From positions 299,454 to 363,453 of the forward strand of contig JAFRKI010000002.1 in assembly GCA_017431825.1 (NCBI GenBank): a stretch of DNA of 64,000 nucleotides, in the 5' to 3' direction. The stretch comes from Erysipelotrichaceae bacterium (GTDB lineage Bacteria > Bacillota_I > Bacilli_A > Erysipelotrichales > Erysipelotrichaceae). Each line of letters opens with the position of its first letter. Position 1 is the first letter of the stretch. Shown one piece after another: positions 37,114 to 46,078 of this stretch. The notes beneath the pieces were generated by a model, which was given only the letters and a program-made list of their open reading frames with translations, had not been told where the DNA came from and did not search any database. The position numbers and the translations under genes were made by a program.

Positions 37114-37718
37114 TTTGACAGTTTGATCCAGTAAATCGGCTCACCCAGATCCCTGAATTTGCGCTCATAGGCCGTCAGCGGTTCCTTTCTCGGGACGCTG
37201 TGATAATCATAGCTGATATCAAGGGTCTTAAGACCCGCTTCCTTAAAGTACTCCAAAGAATCGGTAAAGAAATCCGCATTGTCGGTCTTGAAGATGATGA
37301 TGCCGTCGTCCTTGAGCACTCTTTTGTATATTTCAAGGAAGGAAGGATAAGTCAGTCTTCTCTTGTGATGCCCCTTTTTAGGCCAGGGATCGGAGAAATG
37401 CAGATAGATGCGGTCAACGCTTTTCTCCCTGAAGTATTCGTTTATGAGATCGGCATTGAGCAGCATGATCCTTAAATTCTCGAGTTTCAGTTCTTCAGCC
37501 TTCTTTATGGCCCTGGCCACACAGGTCTCATCCTTTTCCAGGCCTATATAAAAGATGCCGGGATCTTCCTTTGCGGATTCCGTTATGAAATCACCCATGC
37601 CCATCCCTATCTCCAGATATAAGGGCCTGTCGATATCAAGGTCATCCGGTGTTTCCAGCAGATAGGTGTCTTCTTCTTCCAGAAAGGGTCTTACCCATTT
37701 CTTCTTACGCATTCTCAT
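37110..37718 (-). CDS. trmB: tRNA (guanine-46-N7)-methyltransferase TrmB
   Basis: Methylates G46 in the variable loop of tRNA. 202 residues. The N-terminus MRMRKKKWV matches the conserved MRMR of Bacillus TrmB, which fixes the start codon. LYLEIGMGMGDF is the SAM-binding motif, and HFSDPWPKKGHHKRRL is the catalytic and tRNA-binding signature. No Shine-Dalgarno sequence; TATAAT six bases upstream. Because the start is independently supported by homology, this is one of the better cases for a leaderless message. Confidence 0.96.
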   Translation of the reverse strand: MRMRKKKWVRPFLEEEDTYLLETPDDLDIDRPLYLEIGMGMGDFITESAKEDPGIFYIGLEKDETCVARAIKKAEELKLENLRIMLLNADLINEYFREKSVDRIYLHFSDPWPKKGHHKRRLTYPSFLEIYKRVLKDDGIIIFKTDNADFFTDSLEYFKEAGLKTLDISYDYHSVPRKEPLTAYERKFRDLGEPIYWIKLSK

Positions 37719-37730
37719 ATCTTTATTATA
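37719..37730 (-). promoter_or_regulatory. -10 promoter of trmB, probably leaderless
   Basis: Minus strand reads TATAAT-AAAGAT-ATG. The hexamer starts immediately after the pnp terminator stem, sharing the T tract. Confidence 0.65.
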
Positions 37731-37756
37731 AAAGACAATTCCTGGGAATTGTCTTT
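37731..37756 (-). terminator. Terminator of pnp
   Basis: Perfect 12-bp stem AAAGACAATTCC/GGAATTGTCTTT with a two-base loop, four bases after the pnp stop. Its 3' T tract is shared with the trmB -10 region. Confidence 0.85.
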
Positions 37757-37760
37757 ATGA

Positions 37761-39974
37761 TTAATCTTTCTTTTTACCGAAGAATCTTCTTTCACCCTTG
37801 GATTTCTCTTCCTTTTTCTCTTCTGCTGGAGCCTTTTCTTCGGTCTTTTCTTTCTTTTCCTTTTTCGGCTTTTCCGGCTTAGGAAGCAGTTCCTTGGCTG
37901 ATACGTTCACTCTGCCCTTTTCGTCTATCTCCATGACCTTGACCTTGATCTTGTCACCGATCTTGAGAACGTCTTCCGGTTTCTCGACTCTTTCATGGGA
38001 GATCTTGGATACATGCAGTAAAGCGTCAGTGCCCTTGAAGAGTTCCACGAAAGCACCGAACTTTTCGAGTCTTACGACGGTCGCATCATAGATGTCACCG
38101 ATCTTGGCTTCTCTGGTGATGTCTTCGATGATGGCCTTGGCCTTGTTGATGGTATCTCTGTCCATATGGTAGAGTACGACCTTGCCGTCATCGTCGATGT
38201 CGATCTTGATGTCGTCGCACTCGGCGATGATCTTATTGATCTGTTCACCGCCCTTGCCGATGACGTCTCTGATCTTGTCGACAGGGATCATGAAGGTATC
38301 CATCTTAGGTGCATACTTGGATACGTCTTTTCTAGGTTCGGCGATGCAGGCTTCCATGTTGTCGAGGATCTCCATCCTGCCCTTCTTGGCCTGAGCCAGA
38401 GCTTCCTGGAAGACTTCTCTGGAGATACCGGTACACTTGATATCCATCTGTAAGGCCGTGATGCCCTCTCTTGTACCGGCGACCTTGAAGTCCATGTCGC
38501 CGTAATGGTCTTCCATACCCTGGATATCGGTAAGGATCGAATAGGAATCGCCGACTTCTATAAGACCCATAGCCACACCGGCTACCGGAGCCTTGATCGG
38601 AACACCGGCGGCCATTAAGGACATGGAACCGGCACAGATCGAAGCCTGGGAGCTGGAACCGTTGGATTCGACGACTTCCGCTACCGTTCTGATGGCATAA
38701 GGGAATTCCTCTTCGGAAGGAATGACCTGCTTAAGAGCTCTTTCGCCAAGAGCGCCGTGGCCGATCTCTCTTCTGCCAGGTGAACCCATTCTGCCTACTT
38801 CACCTACGGAATAAGGAGGGAAGTTGTACTGATGCATGAATCTCTTTTCATCGACTTCCGTCAGGTCATCAATGATCTGATTATCGCCTAAAGGACCTAA
38901 GGTCGTAACGGAAATGACCTGAGTCTGTCCTCTGGTAAACATGGCTGAACCGTGAACTCTAGGCAGCAGATCTACCTGGGAATCAAGAGGTCTGATCTCA
39001 TCGAGAGCTCTGCCGTCAGGTCTGATCTTTTCAACACTGATCAGTCTTCTGACTTCACCGGCAATGATCTCGGTACAGTATTCACCGGCCTGTTTTACCA
39101 GCTTCTCTCTGTCTTTCTCGGATAATGATTCATCATTCTCAAAATGATCCTTCATTTCCTGAGTGAGGCTTTCCTGAGCATTATAGGATTCCAGCTTGTC
39201 ATGGATGGAAACGGCTGCTTCCAGTCTTTCCCTGCCGTTGGCATCGATGTATTCCCTGACTGCCGGATCGATCTCATAAAGCACGACTTCCATCTTTTCC
39301 TTGCCGACCTTGGCAATGATCTCTTTCTGGAAACGGCACAGTTCCTGGACCTTTTCATGACCGAACATCAGGGCATCCAGCATCAGGTCTTCCGATACTT
39401 CCTTGGCACCGGCTTCGACCATGTCGAGTGCTTCTTCCGTACCGGCAACCGTCAGATCGATCAGAGATTCTTCAGCCTGGGCAACCGTCGGATTGACGAT
39501 GAATTCACCGTTGACATAACCGACCTTGACACCGGCGACCGGACCGTTGAACGGAATGTTGGAAATGCAGATGGCAAGTGAAGCACCAAATAAAGCCGCC
39601 ATTTCAGCAGAACAGTCGGTATCGGCTGATAGGACGGTATTGACTACCTGTACTTCGTTTCGAAATCCTTCGGCAAATAAAGGCCTGATAGGTCTGTCTA
39701 TCAGCCTTGCGGTAAGCGTAGCATGTTCAGACGGTCTTCCTTCTCTTCTAAGGAAACCACCCGGGATCTTACCTACTGAATAGAGTTTTTCTTCAAAAGA
39801 TACTGTAAGTGGGAAAAAGTCAGTATCTTTGGCGACATTTGATGCGCATGCAGTAGATAAAGTAACAGTGTCCTCATAACGGACCAGAACAGACCCCCCA
39901 GCCTGTTTTGCGATTTCACCGGTCTCGACGCTTAACTTACGACCGTAGAAATCAAGAGTAAATACTTCTTTCAT
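37761..39974 (-). CDS. pnp: Polyribonucleotide nucleotidyltransferase (PNPase)
   Basis: 3'-5' phosphorolytic exoribonuclease, part of mRNA decay. 737 residues. Two RNase PH domains are linked by a helical domain, with [16 protein letters not shown] in the first and [15 protein letters not shown] plus the [10 protein letters not shown] block in the second. A KH domain ([20 protein letters not shown]) and an S1 domain ([20 protein letters not shown]) follow. The tail after about residue 690 is a lysine/glutamate-rich disordered extension. rpsO, its usual neighbour, is 10 kb upstream. Confidence 0.97.
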   Translation of the reverse strand: MKEVFTLDFYGRKLSVETGEIAKQAGGSVLVRYEDTVTLSTACASNVAKDTDFFPLTVSFEEKLYSVGKIPGGFLRREGRPSEHATLTARLIDRPIRPLFAEGFRNEVQVVNTVLSADTDCSAEMAALFGASLAICISNIPFNGPVAGVKVGYVNGEFIVNPTVAQAEESLIDLTVAGTEEALDMVEAGAKEVSEDLMLDALMFGHEKVQELCRFQKEIIAKVGKEKMEVVLYEIDPAVREYIDANGRERLEAAVSIHDKLESYNAQESLTQEMKDHFENDESLSEKDREKLVKQAGEYCTEIIAGEVRRLISVEKIRPDGRALDEIRPLDSQVDLLPRVHGSAMFTRGQTQVISVTTLGPLGDNQIIDDLTEVDEKRFMHQYNFPPYSVGEVGRMGSPGRREIGHGALGERALKQVIPSEEEFPYAIRTVAEVVESNGSSSQASICAGSMSLMAAGVPIKAPVAGVAMGLIEVGDSYSILTDIQGMEDHYGDMDFKVAGTREGITALQMDIKCTGISREVFQEALAQAKKGRMEILDNMEACIAEPRKDVSKYAPKMDTFMIPVDKIRDVIGKGGEQINKIIAECDDIKIDIDDDGKVVLYHMDRDTINKAKAIIEDITREAKIGDIYDATVVRLEKFGAFVELFKGTDALLHVSKISHERVEKPEDVLKIGDKIKVKVMEIDEKGRVNVSAKELLPKPEKPKKEKKEKTEEKAPAEEKKEEKSKGERRFFGKKKD

Positions 39975-40007
39975 TCGTTTCTCGCTTTCTGTATATTAAC
40001 TGTTTAA

Positions 40008-40016
40008 TTTTAGCAT
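40008..40016 (-). promoter_or_regulatory. Extended -10 promoter of pnp
   Basis: Minus strand reads TGC-TAAAAT, giving a leader of about 27 bases before the pnp ATG. This indicates that pnp is transcribed independently of rpsO here. Confidence 0.5.
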
Positions 40017-40034
40017 AATATCCTATAAATAAGA

Positions 40035-40061
40035 AACAACTTCCTGATATAGGGAGTTGTT
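40035..40061 (-). terminator. Hairpin after the HNH nuclease gene
   Basis: 10-bp stem AACAACTTCC/GGGAGTTGTT (one G-T pair) with a seven-base loop, followed on the minus strand by TTCTTATTTAT. It is the likely end of the four-gene cassette, just ahead of the pnp promoter. Confidence 0.6.
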
Positions 40062-40091
40062 ATGTATCTTTCAGCCTTTATAAATTGGCAG

Positions 40092-41666
40092 TTATTTATA
40101 CCCATAATATGATAAAAGCTTTTCTATTGTTATGTATATTCTTTTTTTCTCCAGTAATTCTTTTCTTTCGCTATATAACTTTCTAATAAGCATTTCTGCA
40201 TCTTTACCATAGTGGATTCTATTATGACAGTCACTACATAAAGATATTATGTTCTCTTCAATGTCGATGCTTACATCAAAATCTCTTTGGGCAGCCATTG
40301 GAATCAGATGATGCGGTTCGGTGTACTTAATACCAGAGTTCTTTCTAATAAATGACTTATGAGTGTGGTCATATTGACATTCAAATTTTGCGATTTTTAA
40401 AGCGTTTAACGCTGTGCTTCTATCTCTTTTGTAGACTGTTTGGCCATTTATAAAGCTTTCTTTAGGCCGATCTTTTATATCTTTGCTATATTCTCCTGAT
40501 AATTTGGAAAAATTAGAATTTTTTCTTAAATCATCATTAAGTTTATTGTCTAATTCTTCGTTTATTTCTAAACTCTTTAAATTAGGAAAAGCTTCCTCTA
40601 TTGCAGCAACTAAATCTGGTTTTAGTTTCCATTCAAATCGATTGTTTTCTACATAATTGCCCCAGAATAAAACATCCCAATATTTTTCTTTTCCATTCTC
40701 TACATGTGCTTTATTCTTTGTGTATTCTAGCACTCTCCTTGCAAGAGCAACTACTGGTTTATTATATGATTGGGCAGGAACGCCGTTCATTATTTCAAGG
40801 TTTTTACAAGTCGATGCATGGTTATGGCAAAAATATATGTCTTTCATCAGTTGAATGTTTTCTTCATGAAATATGTCCTTATTCTTAAGCATTATTTTCC
40901 ATTGCTCTTTTGTTATTGGAATATTGTATTGGTATTTTTTGCTATATTGTTTATCTAGCTCTTTCTGTTCATCTTTAACCTTTTTATCTTCTCTTGAAGG
41001 TATGCTAATTCTTTCATATAAGAACCACATAAAAATATAATTTGACCATTTTCTAGATAATACATTCTTATTCTTTTCTGCGAATAATAATCGCTGTTTA
41101 TCTAAGAAACTGGCTTCTTTTGGGAACGAAATCCCAAATTCGGTCAGAAACTCATCAATATGATTCTCGTTATAAATTGCAAAAAAGCGATCAGGGTAAT
41201 AAGTGTTAAGTATTTTGTATTTGAATAGCGGCTCTAAAGGAGATTGTGTAATAGCTACAGTATCATTCTTAGCTCCAAATTCTATTAGTTCACATATTTC
41301 CCCCTTAACTATTTCAAGCGCATCGTTCAAATCACTTCCATAACCATTTTTAATTAAATAAGTTCTTTCTTTACTTCCTCTTTTTGGTTTTCCATAATAA
41401 ACACAGAATTTTCTTGAAGGAGATCCGTGTATTTCTCCTAACTCATTTAATTCGTTTTCGATACGGTAGCAAAAGGTTCGATAATTTTTAAATCCGGCAG
41501 TTTTAAAACCTATACAATACTCTTCTTTTGACAAGCCTTTAATATGATCGACACTATAATCATCCACGAACGTTTGTCTGATCTTATCCAATTTCTTTTC
41601 TTCTTTAATAAGCTTGGGAATTTGACTTTGGTATTTGTATATTTCATCATTGATATAATCATTCAT
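40092..41666 (-). CDS. HNH endonuclease, restriction-like, with long N-terminal region
   Basis: 524 residues. The last 80 form an HNH nuclease: E450-P-H452-H453-LIP, the CxxC pair at 477 and 480, and H481-N482-RI-H485, the pattern of McrA-like enzymes that cut DNA. The first 440 residues hold no domain I can name with certainty. The segment YYPDRFFAIYNENHIDEFL (about 177-195) resembles recognition regions found in some modification-dependent restriction proteins, and WDVLFWGN...FEWKLKPDLVAAIEEAF (about 345-375) is also typical of nuclease-associated regions; both are tentative. No methyltransferase gene is near. The DNA is about one third GC, well below pnp. It has an AAAGGA ribosome site and lies last in a four-gene cassette, suggesting a DNA-targeting defence role. 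Confidence 0.8.
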   Translation of the reverse strand: MNDYINDEIYKYQSQIPKLIKEEKKLDKIRQTFVDDYSVDHIKGLSKEEYCIGFKTAGFKNYRTFCYRIENELNELGEIHGSPSRKFCVYYGKPKRGSKERTYLIKNGYGSDLNDALEIVKGEICELIEFGAKNDTVAITQSPLEPLFKYKILNTYYPDRFFAIYNENHIDEFLTEFGISFPKEASFLDKQRLLFAEKNKNVLSRKWSNYIFMWFLYERISIPSREDKKVKDEQKELDKQYSKKYQYNIPITKEQWKIMLKNKDIFHEENIQLMKDIYFCHNHASTCKNLEIMNGVPAQSYNKPVVALARRVLEYTKNKAHVENGKEKYWDVLFWGNYVENNRFEWKLKPDLVAAIEEAFPNLKSLEINEELDNKLNDDLRKNSNFSKLSGEYSKDIKDRPKESFINGQTVYKRDRSTALNALKIAKFECQYDHTHKSFIRKNSGIKYTEPHHLIPMAAQRDFDVSIDIEENIISLCSDCHNRIHYGKDAEMLIRKLYSERKELLEKKRIYITIEKLLSYYGYK

Positions 41667-41712
41667 ACGATTATCCTTTATTTATATTTGTCTCCAAATC
41701 TTTGACAGTTCC

Positions 41713-42729
41713 TTAACTATATAAATCCAATTTCTTGGATGCTGTTTGCACTAATTCCTGAACTTCGGCATCATTCTCAAGATTTAATTCCGCAATTGAG
41801 CTATTGATGTCCTTGATTACACCCTGATTTATATAACTCAGCATATCACTATACTGTTTTCTAGTATCATTTGTTTCAATTAGAAACTGTCTATCCAATA
41901 CGGTCTGCTTTGCTTCCTTGAATTCATCGGTTATTGCAGTTACTAATAGATCCGTCTGATACTGATTATTGCCTTCCTCTATGAATGCATAATCTTGTAA
42001 GCATTCAACAAACTTGCCCGTTGTTAATTTATCGAAGACTTCCATCCAGGAATCATGACTCATGTGCCATTTTTGCTTATCCCTGTTATTGTAGTAATAT
42101 ATTTCATCGAAGTTAACAAGAGTGCATGCCATCATTGATGAGAGAGCCATAATTGCATATAACACGTCACCCCTATTGTTACATGTTTCATTCATAAACA
42201 CTTTAATCATCAGTTTTAATACTGTGTTTTCACTGGAAATAAGCTCTCTATACTTTTCTTCAGAGTACTCTTTGCCAATTTTCCTTGAATCAAGCATATC
42301 TTTATAATCTTCTAAAACATTGTCAAACTTATAGAAAGTTTCGTTTTCATTAACGTCTAAGATTGTTTTTGCAACACCCTTAATATCATCGCTCATTTTT
42401 TTCAATTCTTTATCGATGATATAAAAACCGGCAACTGTCGAACATAAATTTGCTATGCCAACAATTGAACTGAATTTAAGTAACGCACCGCTAATTTCTG
42501 CTATCTTATTTAAATCAACTGCGGAATTATTTAGTTTTTCTGCATTTTTTAGGAGAGATTGCGCTAAGTTTTGAACTTCTTCTTTAGAATCTTTGTTTGA
42601 TTCCTTAATAATTATTTTGGCAAAGTCTTTATATTTTCCTTTTGCCTGCCTAGTGACAACTTCAAAAACCTTTTTACCGTATTTGTTCACAAACTCTTCC
42701 ATGGTCATCTCTATTGCTTTGTTTGCCAT
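41713..42729 (-). CDS. Unknown helical protein with a hydrophobic segment, nuclease-associated
   Basis: 338 residues, almost entirely helical by composition. A hydrophobic stretch at about 80-105 (SGALLKFSSIVGIANLCSTV, then AGFYIID) could be a membrane hairpin or buried helix. It is followed by a charged helical linker (KKMSDDIKGVAKTILD). No known domain recognised. The ATG at 42729 has GGAGG upstream; the earlier ATG at 42759 lies in the preceding gene. It starts one base after that gene ends and is followed 46 bases later by the HNH nuclease, so the three are one unit. A membrane-acting partner or effector is possible but unproven. AT-rich. Confidence 0.72.
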   Translation of the reverse strand: MANKAIEMTMEEFVNKYGKKVFEVVTRQAKGKYKDFAKIIIKESNKDSKEEVQNLAQSLLKNAEKLNNSAVDLNKIAEISGALLKFSSIVGIANLCSTVAGFYIIDKELKKMSDDIKGVAKTILDVNENETFYKFDNVLEDYKDMLDSRKIGKEYSEEKYRELISSENTVLKLMIKVFMNETCNNRGDVLYAIMALSSMMACTLVNFDEIYYYNNRDKQKWHMSHDSWMEVFDKLTTGKFVECLQDYAFIEEGNNQYQTDLLVTAITDEFKEAKQTVLDRQFLIETNDTRKQYSDMLSYINQGVIKDINSSIAELNLENDAEVQELVQTASKKLDLYS

Positions 42730-42730
42730 A

Positions 42731-43330
42731 TCAATCCTCCACCTCGCTTTGCGGTGCATTCATTAACATATCTAGATATAAGAGCACTAGTAAAAAATCA
42801 ACGAATAGAATTTTATTGTACTTAATATCGTAATCTGTTTTTCTGTTACTTTTATGCAAATCTTTATATGTCTTACTTTCTTTTAATCTGCTTATGGTTG
42901 ATTTCAGATAGTCCATCGAGAGATCAAAACTGAAAGTCTTTTTATCTATAAGACAATAATGATATAAAGAAACAAAGATTCTACTCACATTTTTAAGAAG
43001 GTCAATATTCGCTGCTTTTGCTTTCTTAATTTCCTTAACAGTCGTTTTTAATTTGTTAAAATACTTCTCTTCTCTGGAGCCTTTAATAAGTTTAAAAGAG
43101 GCCGCCATTTGTAGTCTTTCGGCAAAAACATCATAAAGGTCAACTTCCTTTACTGTATTTTTAATGCAAAACGCCTCAATGTAACTGCATACCTTTTCAA
43201 TGTAATTCTTCTTTGTAACATCATCCTTAGTAAGATAATCAAAGGTAATTACCTCATTACTAAATTCTTTTAATTCATCGAAATAATTTTCGTTTAGGTT
43301 TTCAATGATATCTATTATTTCGGTTTTCAT
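42731..43330 (-). CDS. Unknown helical protein with hydrophobic C-terminus
   Basis: 199 residues. Lysine- and glutamate-rich helices make up most of it. A hydrophobic run near the end (about 174-190, ILFVDFLLVLLYLDMLM) may be a membrane anchor or a packing helix. No family recognised. The ATG at 43330 has AAAGGAGGGG just upstream; an ATG at 43405 would overlap the small upstream gene and is not used. Second gene of the cassette, 28 bases after the 52-residue ORF. Low GC like its neighbours. Confidence 0.7.
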   Translation of the reverse strand: MKTEIIDIIENLNENYFDELKEFSNEVITFDYLTKDDVTKKNYIEKVCSYIEAFCIKNTVKEVDLYDVFAERLQMAASFKLIKGSREEKYFNKLKTTVKEIKKAKAANIDLLKNVSRIFVSLYHYCLIDKKTFSFDLSMDYLKSTISRLKESKTYKDLHKSNRKTDYDIKYNKILFVDFLLVLLYLDMLMNAPQSEVED

Positions 43331-43358
43331 CGTTCCCCTCCTTTTAATTCGATTCTCA

Positions 43359-43517
43359 TTAAAGCGTTTTATAATCGATCCCCTCTTCATTGCATAGATC
43401 CTCAAGAGTAACTGTGTCGTTTAAATCAACGCTTTTCAGTGCCTCTTCAGCAGCTTTTAAGTCTTCAATATCTTCAGGTAATTCTATGCATTCTTTTTTT
43501 GTTTTGTTGTCAGTCAT
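43359..43517 (-). CDS. 52-residue acidic protein heading the HNH cassette
   Basis: Short reading frame beginning MTDNKTKKE and ending IDYKTL, with CGGAGG six bases ahead of the ATG and a promoter upstream. The protein is acidic (many Glu and Asp) and probably helical. No family recognised. Its position as first gene before two helical proteins and a nuclease fits a regulator, antitoxin or small partner, but the sequence does not show which. It has normal ribosome binding, the right direction and short spacing, so it is likely translated. Confidence 0.6.
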   Translation of the reverse strand: MTDNKTKKECIELPEDIEDLKAAEEALKSVDLNDTVTLEDLCNEEGIDYKTL

Positions 43518-43542
43518 ATATTCCTCCGTTATTTAACAGCTT

Positions 43543-43570
43543 ATTGTACAACGATTAACGGTCAAAACAA
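43543..43570 (-). promoter_or_regulatory. Promoter of the HNH cassette
   Basis: TTGTTT (43570-43565) and TACAAT (43548-43543) on the minus strand, 16 bases apart, about 25 bases before the 52-residue ORF. Confidence 0.45.
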
Positions 43571-43578
43571 CAACATTT

Positions 43579-44547
43579 TTACTTGGTTATTGCCACCAGC
43601 AACGTCCCTACAATAAACAGTCCTATCGAACTTGCCAAGAGGATCTTTGTTTTTCTTGATATGCCCGCAAACTCCTTATAGTACATGCCCCAGAAGATGG
43701 TCCACAAGCTCGATGTCCTTCCTAAAAGGAAAGATATCGTAGCTGTTAAAGCCGGCATCGAATAGATCGATATCAGATTGCCTCCGTAATGACATGCTCC
43801 ACAGATAACACCATAGATAAGAGGCTTCTTGTCTTCATTTAAGCACAGTACCGTACTCCACATCTTTTTGTATGAGAAATAGAATAATGACAGTATCAGC
43901 ACCGATATGAATGATCCTGTAGCCATATAGGCACAGGTCAGGATCGGAGGTATACCATTAGCCGTACCGGCAGCTACACCTATGGACCACCCATTGGTCA
44001 GGAATGCTGCCATCAGCATCAGTATCAGTATCCTTAGAGTTATGGTATTCCTGCTGTTTTTAATGCCTCTGTCGATGTTGCGCATATATGATGCATAAGC
44101 GGAAGTTATGGCACCCACTATATAAACGATGGAGATCAGGATAATAAGTCCTATACCCTTTTCCGGTATTCCTTCTTCGATGATCGAAGTTATGATGCCC
44201 AGTATCACACCTACTCCTGAACTTACGGTAGTGGACAGTATCATTCCCACATCCCTTATGACCGTAACATTACAGAAGATACCCATGGACATCATGGCTC
44301 CGCCCAGGATTACCCTGGGAATGATATCTAAATAGGCTTTTGAAGCAGCAACGATTCCTTCAGGCAAAAGATATGGTGCCAGTATCAAAGTAATTATCCA
44401 GATAAACACAAAAGAAAAGGCATACAGCCAGAAAATGAGTCCGCTGATCGGATATCCTTTAAGATGTTTCGCTGTCTGCATCCAGCTGCCCCATAATGCT
44501 GCCGCAAACAGGGTCAGGATGAATGATGCGCCGACTGAAAAATACAT
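43579..44547 (-). CDS. GRP/EamA-type sugar uptake transporter
   Basis: 322 residues with about ten membrane helices and no soluble domain. The N-terminus FILTLFAAALWGSWMQTAKH and the repeated helix pairs resemble the glucose/ribose porter family in the drug/metabolite transporter superfamily, which take up sugars by proton symport. The substrate is not deducible. The start has no ribosome site; TATAAT lies eight bases upstream. It is transcribed alone between the HNH cassette and the WG-repeat lipoprotein. Confidence 0.75.
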   Translation of the reverse strand: MYFSVGASFILTLFAAALWGSWMQTAKHLKGYPISGLIFWLYAFSFVFIWIITLILAPYLLPEGIVAASKAYLDIIPRVILGGAMMSMGIFCNVTVIRDVGMILSTTVSSGVGVILGIITSIIEEGIPEKGIGLIILISIVYIVGAITSAYASYMRNIDRGIKNSRNTITLRILILMLMAAFLTNGWSIGVAAGTANGIPPILTCAYMATGSFISVLILSLFYFSYKKMWSTVLCLNEDKKPLIYGVICGACHYGGNLISIYSMPALTATISFLLGRTSSLWTIFWGMYYKEFAGISRKTKILLASSIGLFIVGTLLVAITK

Positions 44548-44561
44548 ACAGACTTATTATA
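44548..44561 (-). promoter_or_regulatory. -10 promoter of the GRP-type transporter, probably leaderless
   Basis: Minus strand reads TATAAT-AAGTCTGT-ATG, perfect hexamer, spacing 8. Confidence 0.5.
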
Positions 44562-44742
44562 TCTTAATGAAAGCCAAACATTCTAAGAACGAACTTCAAT
44601 CCTTTGATCGTGCAGTAGATGACGATGATGATCTCCAGCATATTTCTCTCCCCTTTCTTCAGTTTTTATGGTAAAGAAGCAGCTGGGCTAAAAATATGCC
44701 AGTATTAGTTACAAATGCTATAACTCATCCTTTAGTATTATT

Positions 44743-46017
44743 TTATTCAAGTTCTTCTACCCATTCGCCGTTTTTATCAGCGACCCAGCAATCTATTCCT
44801 ATCCGATACCATGTGTAATCATCTTCTTTTACAGTTTCGAAATAAGGTAGGATGTTTCCTTTTTCAACTCTGCCCATGAGATTGCCTGATGTTGATGGTT
44901 CGCTCCTTAATCTGATTGAATCTGCTAATATGCAGATATATTTCATTCCAAGGTCATCTACTTTATAATTGCTAACTCTTAATGTTTCTTCGTCTAAAGT
45001 TATGTCGTTATCAAGTATATAACTTATATCAATTCTTCCGGTTCTGCCATTATATATAACCCAAGCTTTACCATCACATAATTCTGTAGCCTTATCAAAA
45101 ACAGAATCTATAATAACGTTGCCATTAGTATCTATATAGCCCCATTTTCCATCTTTTTTTACTGGGGCTATACCTTCAAAGAAATCGCCACCATCATCAT
45201 ACCCTTCAACTATTACCCTTCCATTTGAATCAATATAAGTGGTGTTTTTACCATCTTCATACGAAAACCTGGCGATATTAGATGTAAAGTTTCTAGCCAT
45301 CATTTCTTCGCTTACATTCAAGAGATTATAACTGCTTTTGTTAAGTACAACATAGCCATCAATATAGCCATTCCCTTCGCTTATACCGCCGTCTTCATAA
45401 AGATATGATTTGATCAGATAGGTATAGCTCTGGTCCGTGTATGCTGCATCATTTTCTACTATACCAAATGTAAAATCATCAACATAAAACAAATACATTG
45501 TGCCGTCATTTTTAACAGTAAAATGTTGTTTTGGTCCAATCGCCCCATAAGTCTTAATAGTAGGTTCTACTGAATAATCGCTATTTAAATAAAACCATCC
45601 TTCACGGGAATTAGGACCAAGATTATTATAAGGGCTGACAAAGAATAAACACATATCATTAATACCCTTATCAACTTTAAAATAGCTTTCGTTATTAATC
45701 TGAACCTTCAGATTTCCCGAACCGTCCAAAACACCGATTAATCCTTTTTTTGACACAATCAAACCACCGTTTTCATACAATTCATACGGAGTATTAACGT
45801 TTCTTATAAACTCATTTTCAAGATAATCGATATTTAAATGTTTATTACAGTTAAAGTCAACTGTTATATCATCAAATTCAAATACTGGATCAACGACCCA
45901 TATTTGTGAATAATCAATTGTTTTATCCAATTCAGAATCTGATCCGCTTTCGACTGTCTTATAAGAACAGGAGCAAATAAGACATATCAAAATTAGAAAC
46001 AATAAAAACCTTTTCAT
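44743..46017 (-). CDS. WG-repeat lipoprotein with C-terminal SH3 domain
   Basis: 424 residues. A signal peptide ends in a lipobox-like LICSC, so the protein is probably lipid-anchored outside the cell. The middle (about residues 85-330) contains WG beta repeats, clearest in GKWGYIDTNGNVIID and KGLIGVLDGSGNLKV. The last 65 residues form a bacterial SH3 domain (SIRLRSEPSTSGNLMGRVEK), usually a cell-wall binding module. Function unknown. The DNA is AT-rich compared with core genes. The start lacks a Shine-Dalgarno; a TATCAT lies six bases before the ATG. Confidence 0.82.
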   Translation of the reverse strand: MKRFLLFLILICLICSCSYKTVESGSDSELDKTIDYSQIWVVDPVFEFDDITVDFNCNKHLNIDYLENEFIRNVNTPYELYENGGLIVSKKGLIGVLDGSGNLKVQINNESYFKVDKGINDMCLFFVSPYNNLGPNSREGWFYLNSDYSVEPTIKTYGAIGPKQHFTVKNDGTMYLFYVDDFTFGIVENDAAYTDQSYTYLIKSYLYEDGGISEGNGYIDGYVVLNKSSYNLLNVSEEMMARNFTSNIARFSYEDGKNTTYIDSNGRVIVEGYDDGGDFFEGIAPVKKDGKWGYIDTNGNVIIDSVFDKATELCDGKAWVIYNGRTGRIDISYILDNDITLDEETLRVSNYKVDDLGMKYICILADSIRLRSEPSTSGNLMGRVEKGNILPYFETVKEDDYTWYRIGIDCWVADKNGEWVEELE

Positions 46018-46078
46018 ATTTTAATGATAATGTATGAAAAGGCTGGTTTTCTATAGTATTGTTGATAATTATGACTAC

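Noticed and set aside
44567..44674. A 35-codon plus-strand frame (MKAKHSKNE...) with TATTAT six bases before its ATG, divergent from the GRP-type transporter.
   Set aside because: It fits the leaderless spacing, but it is short, has no recognisable product and the AT-rich sequence gives such hexamers by chance.
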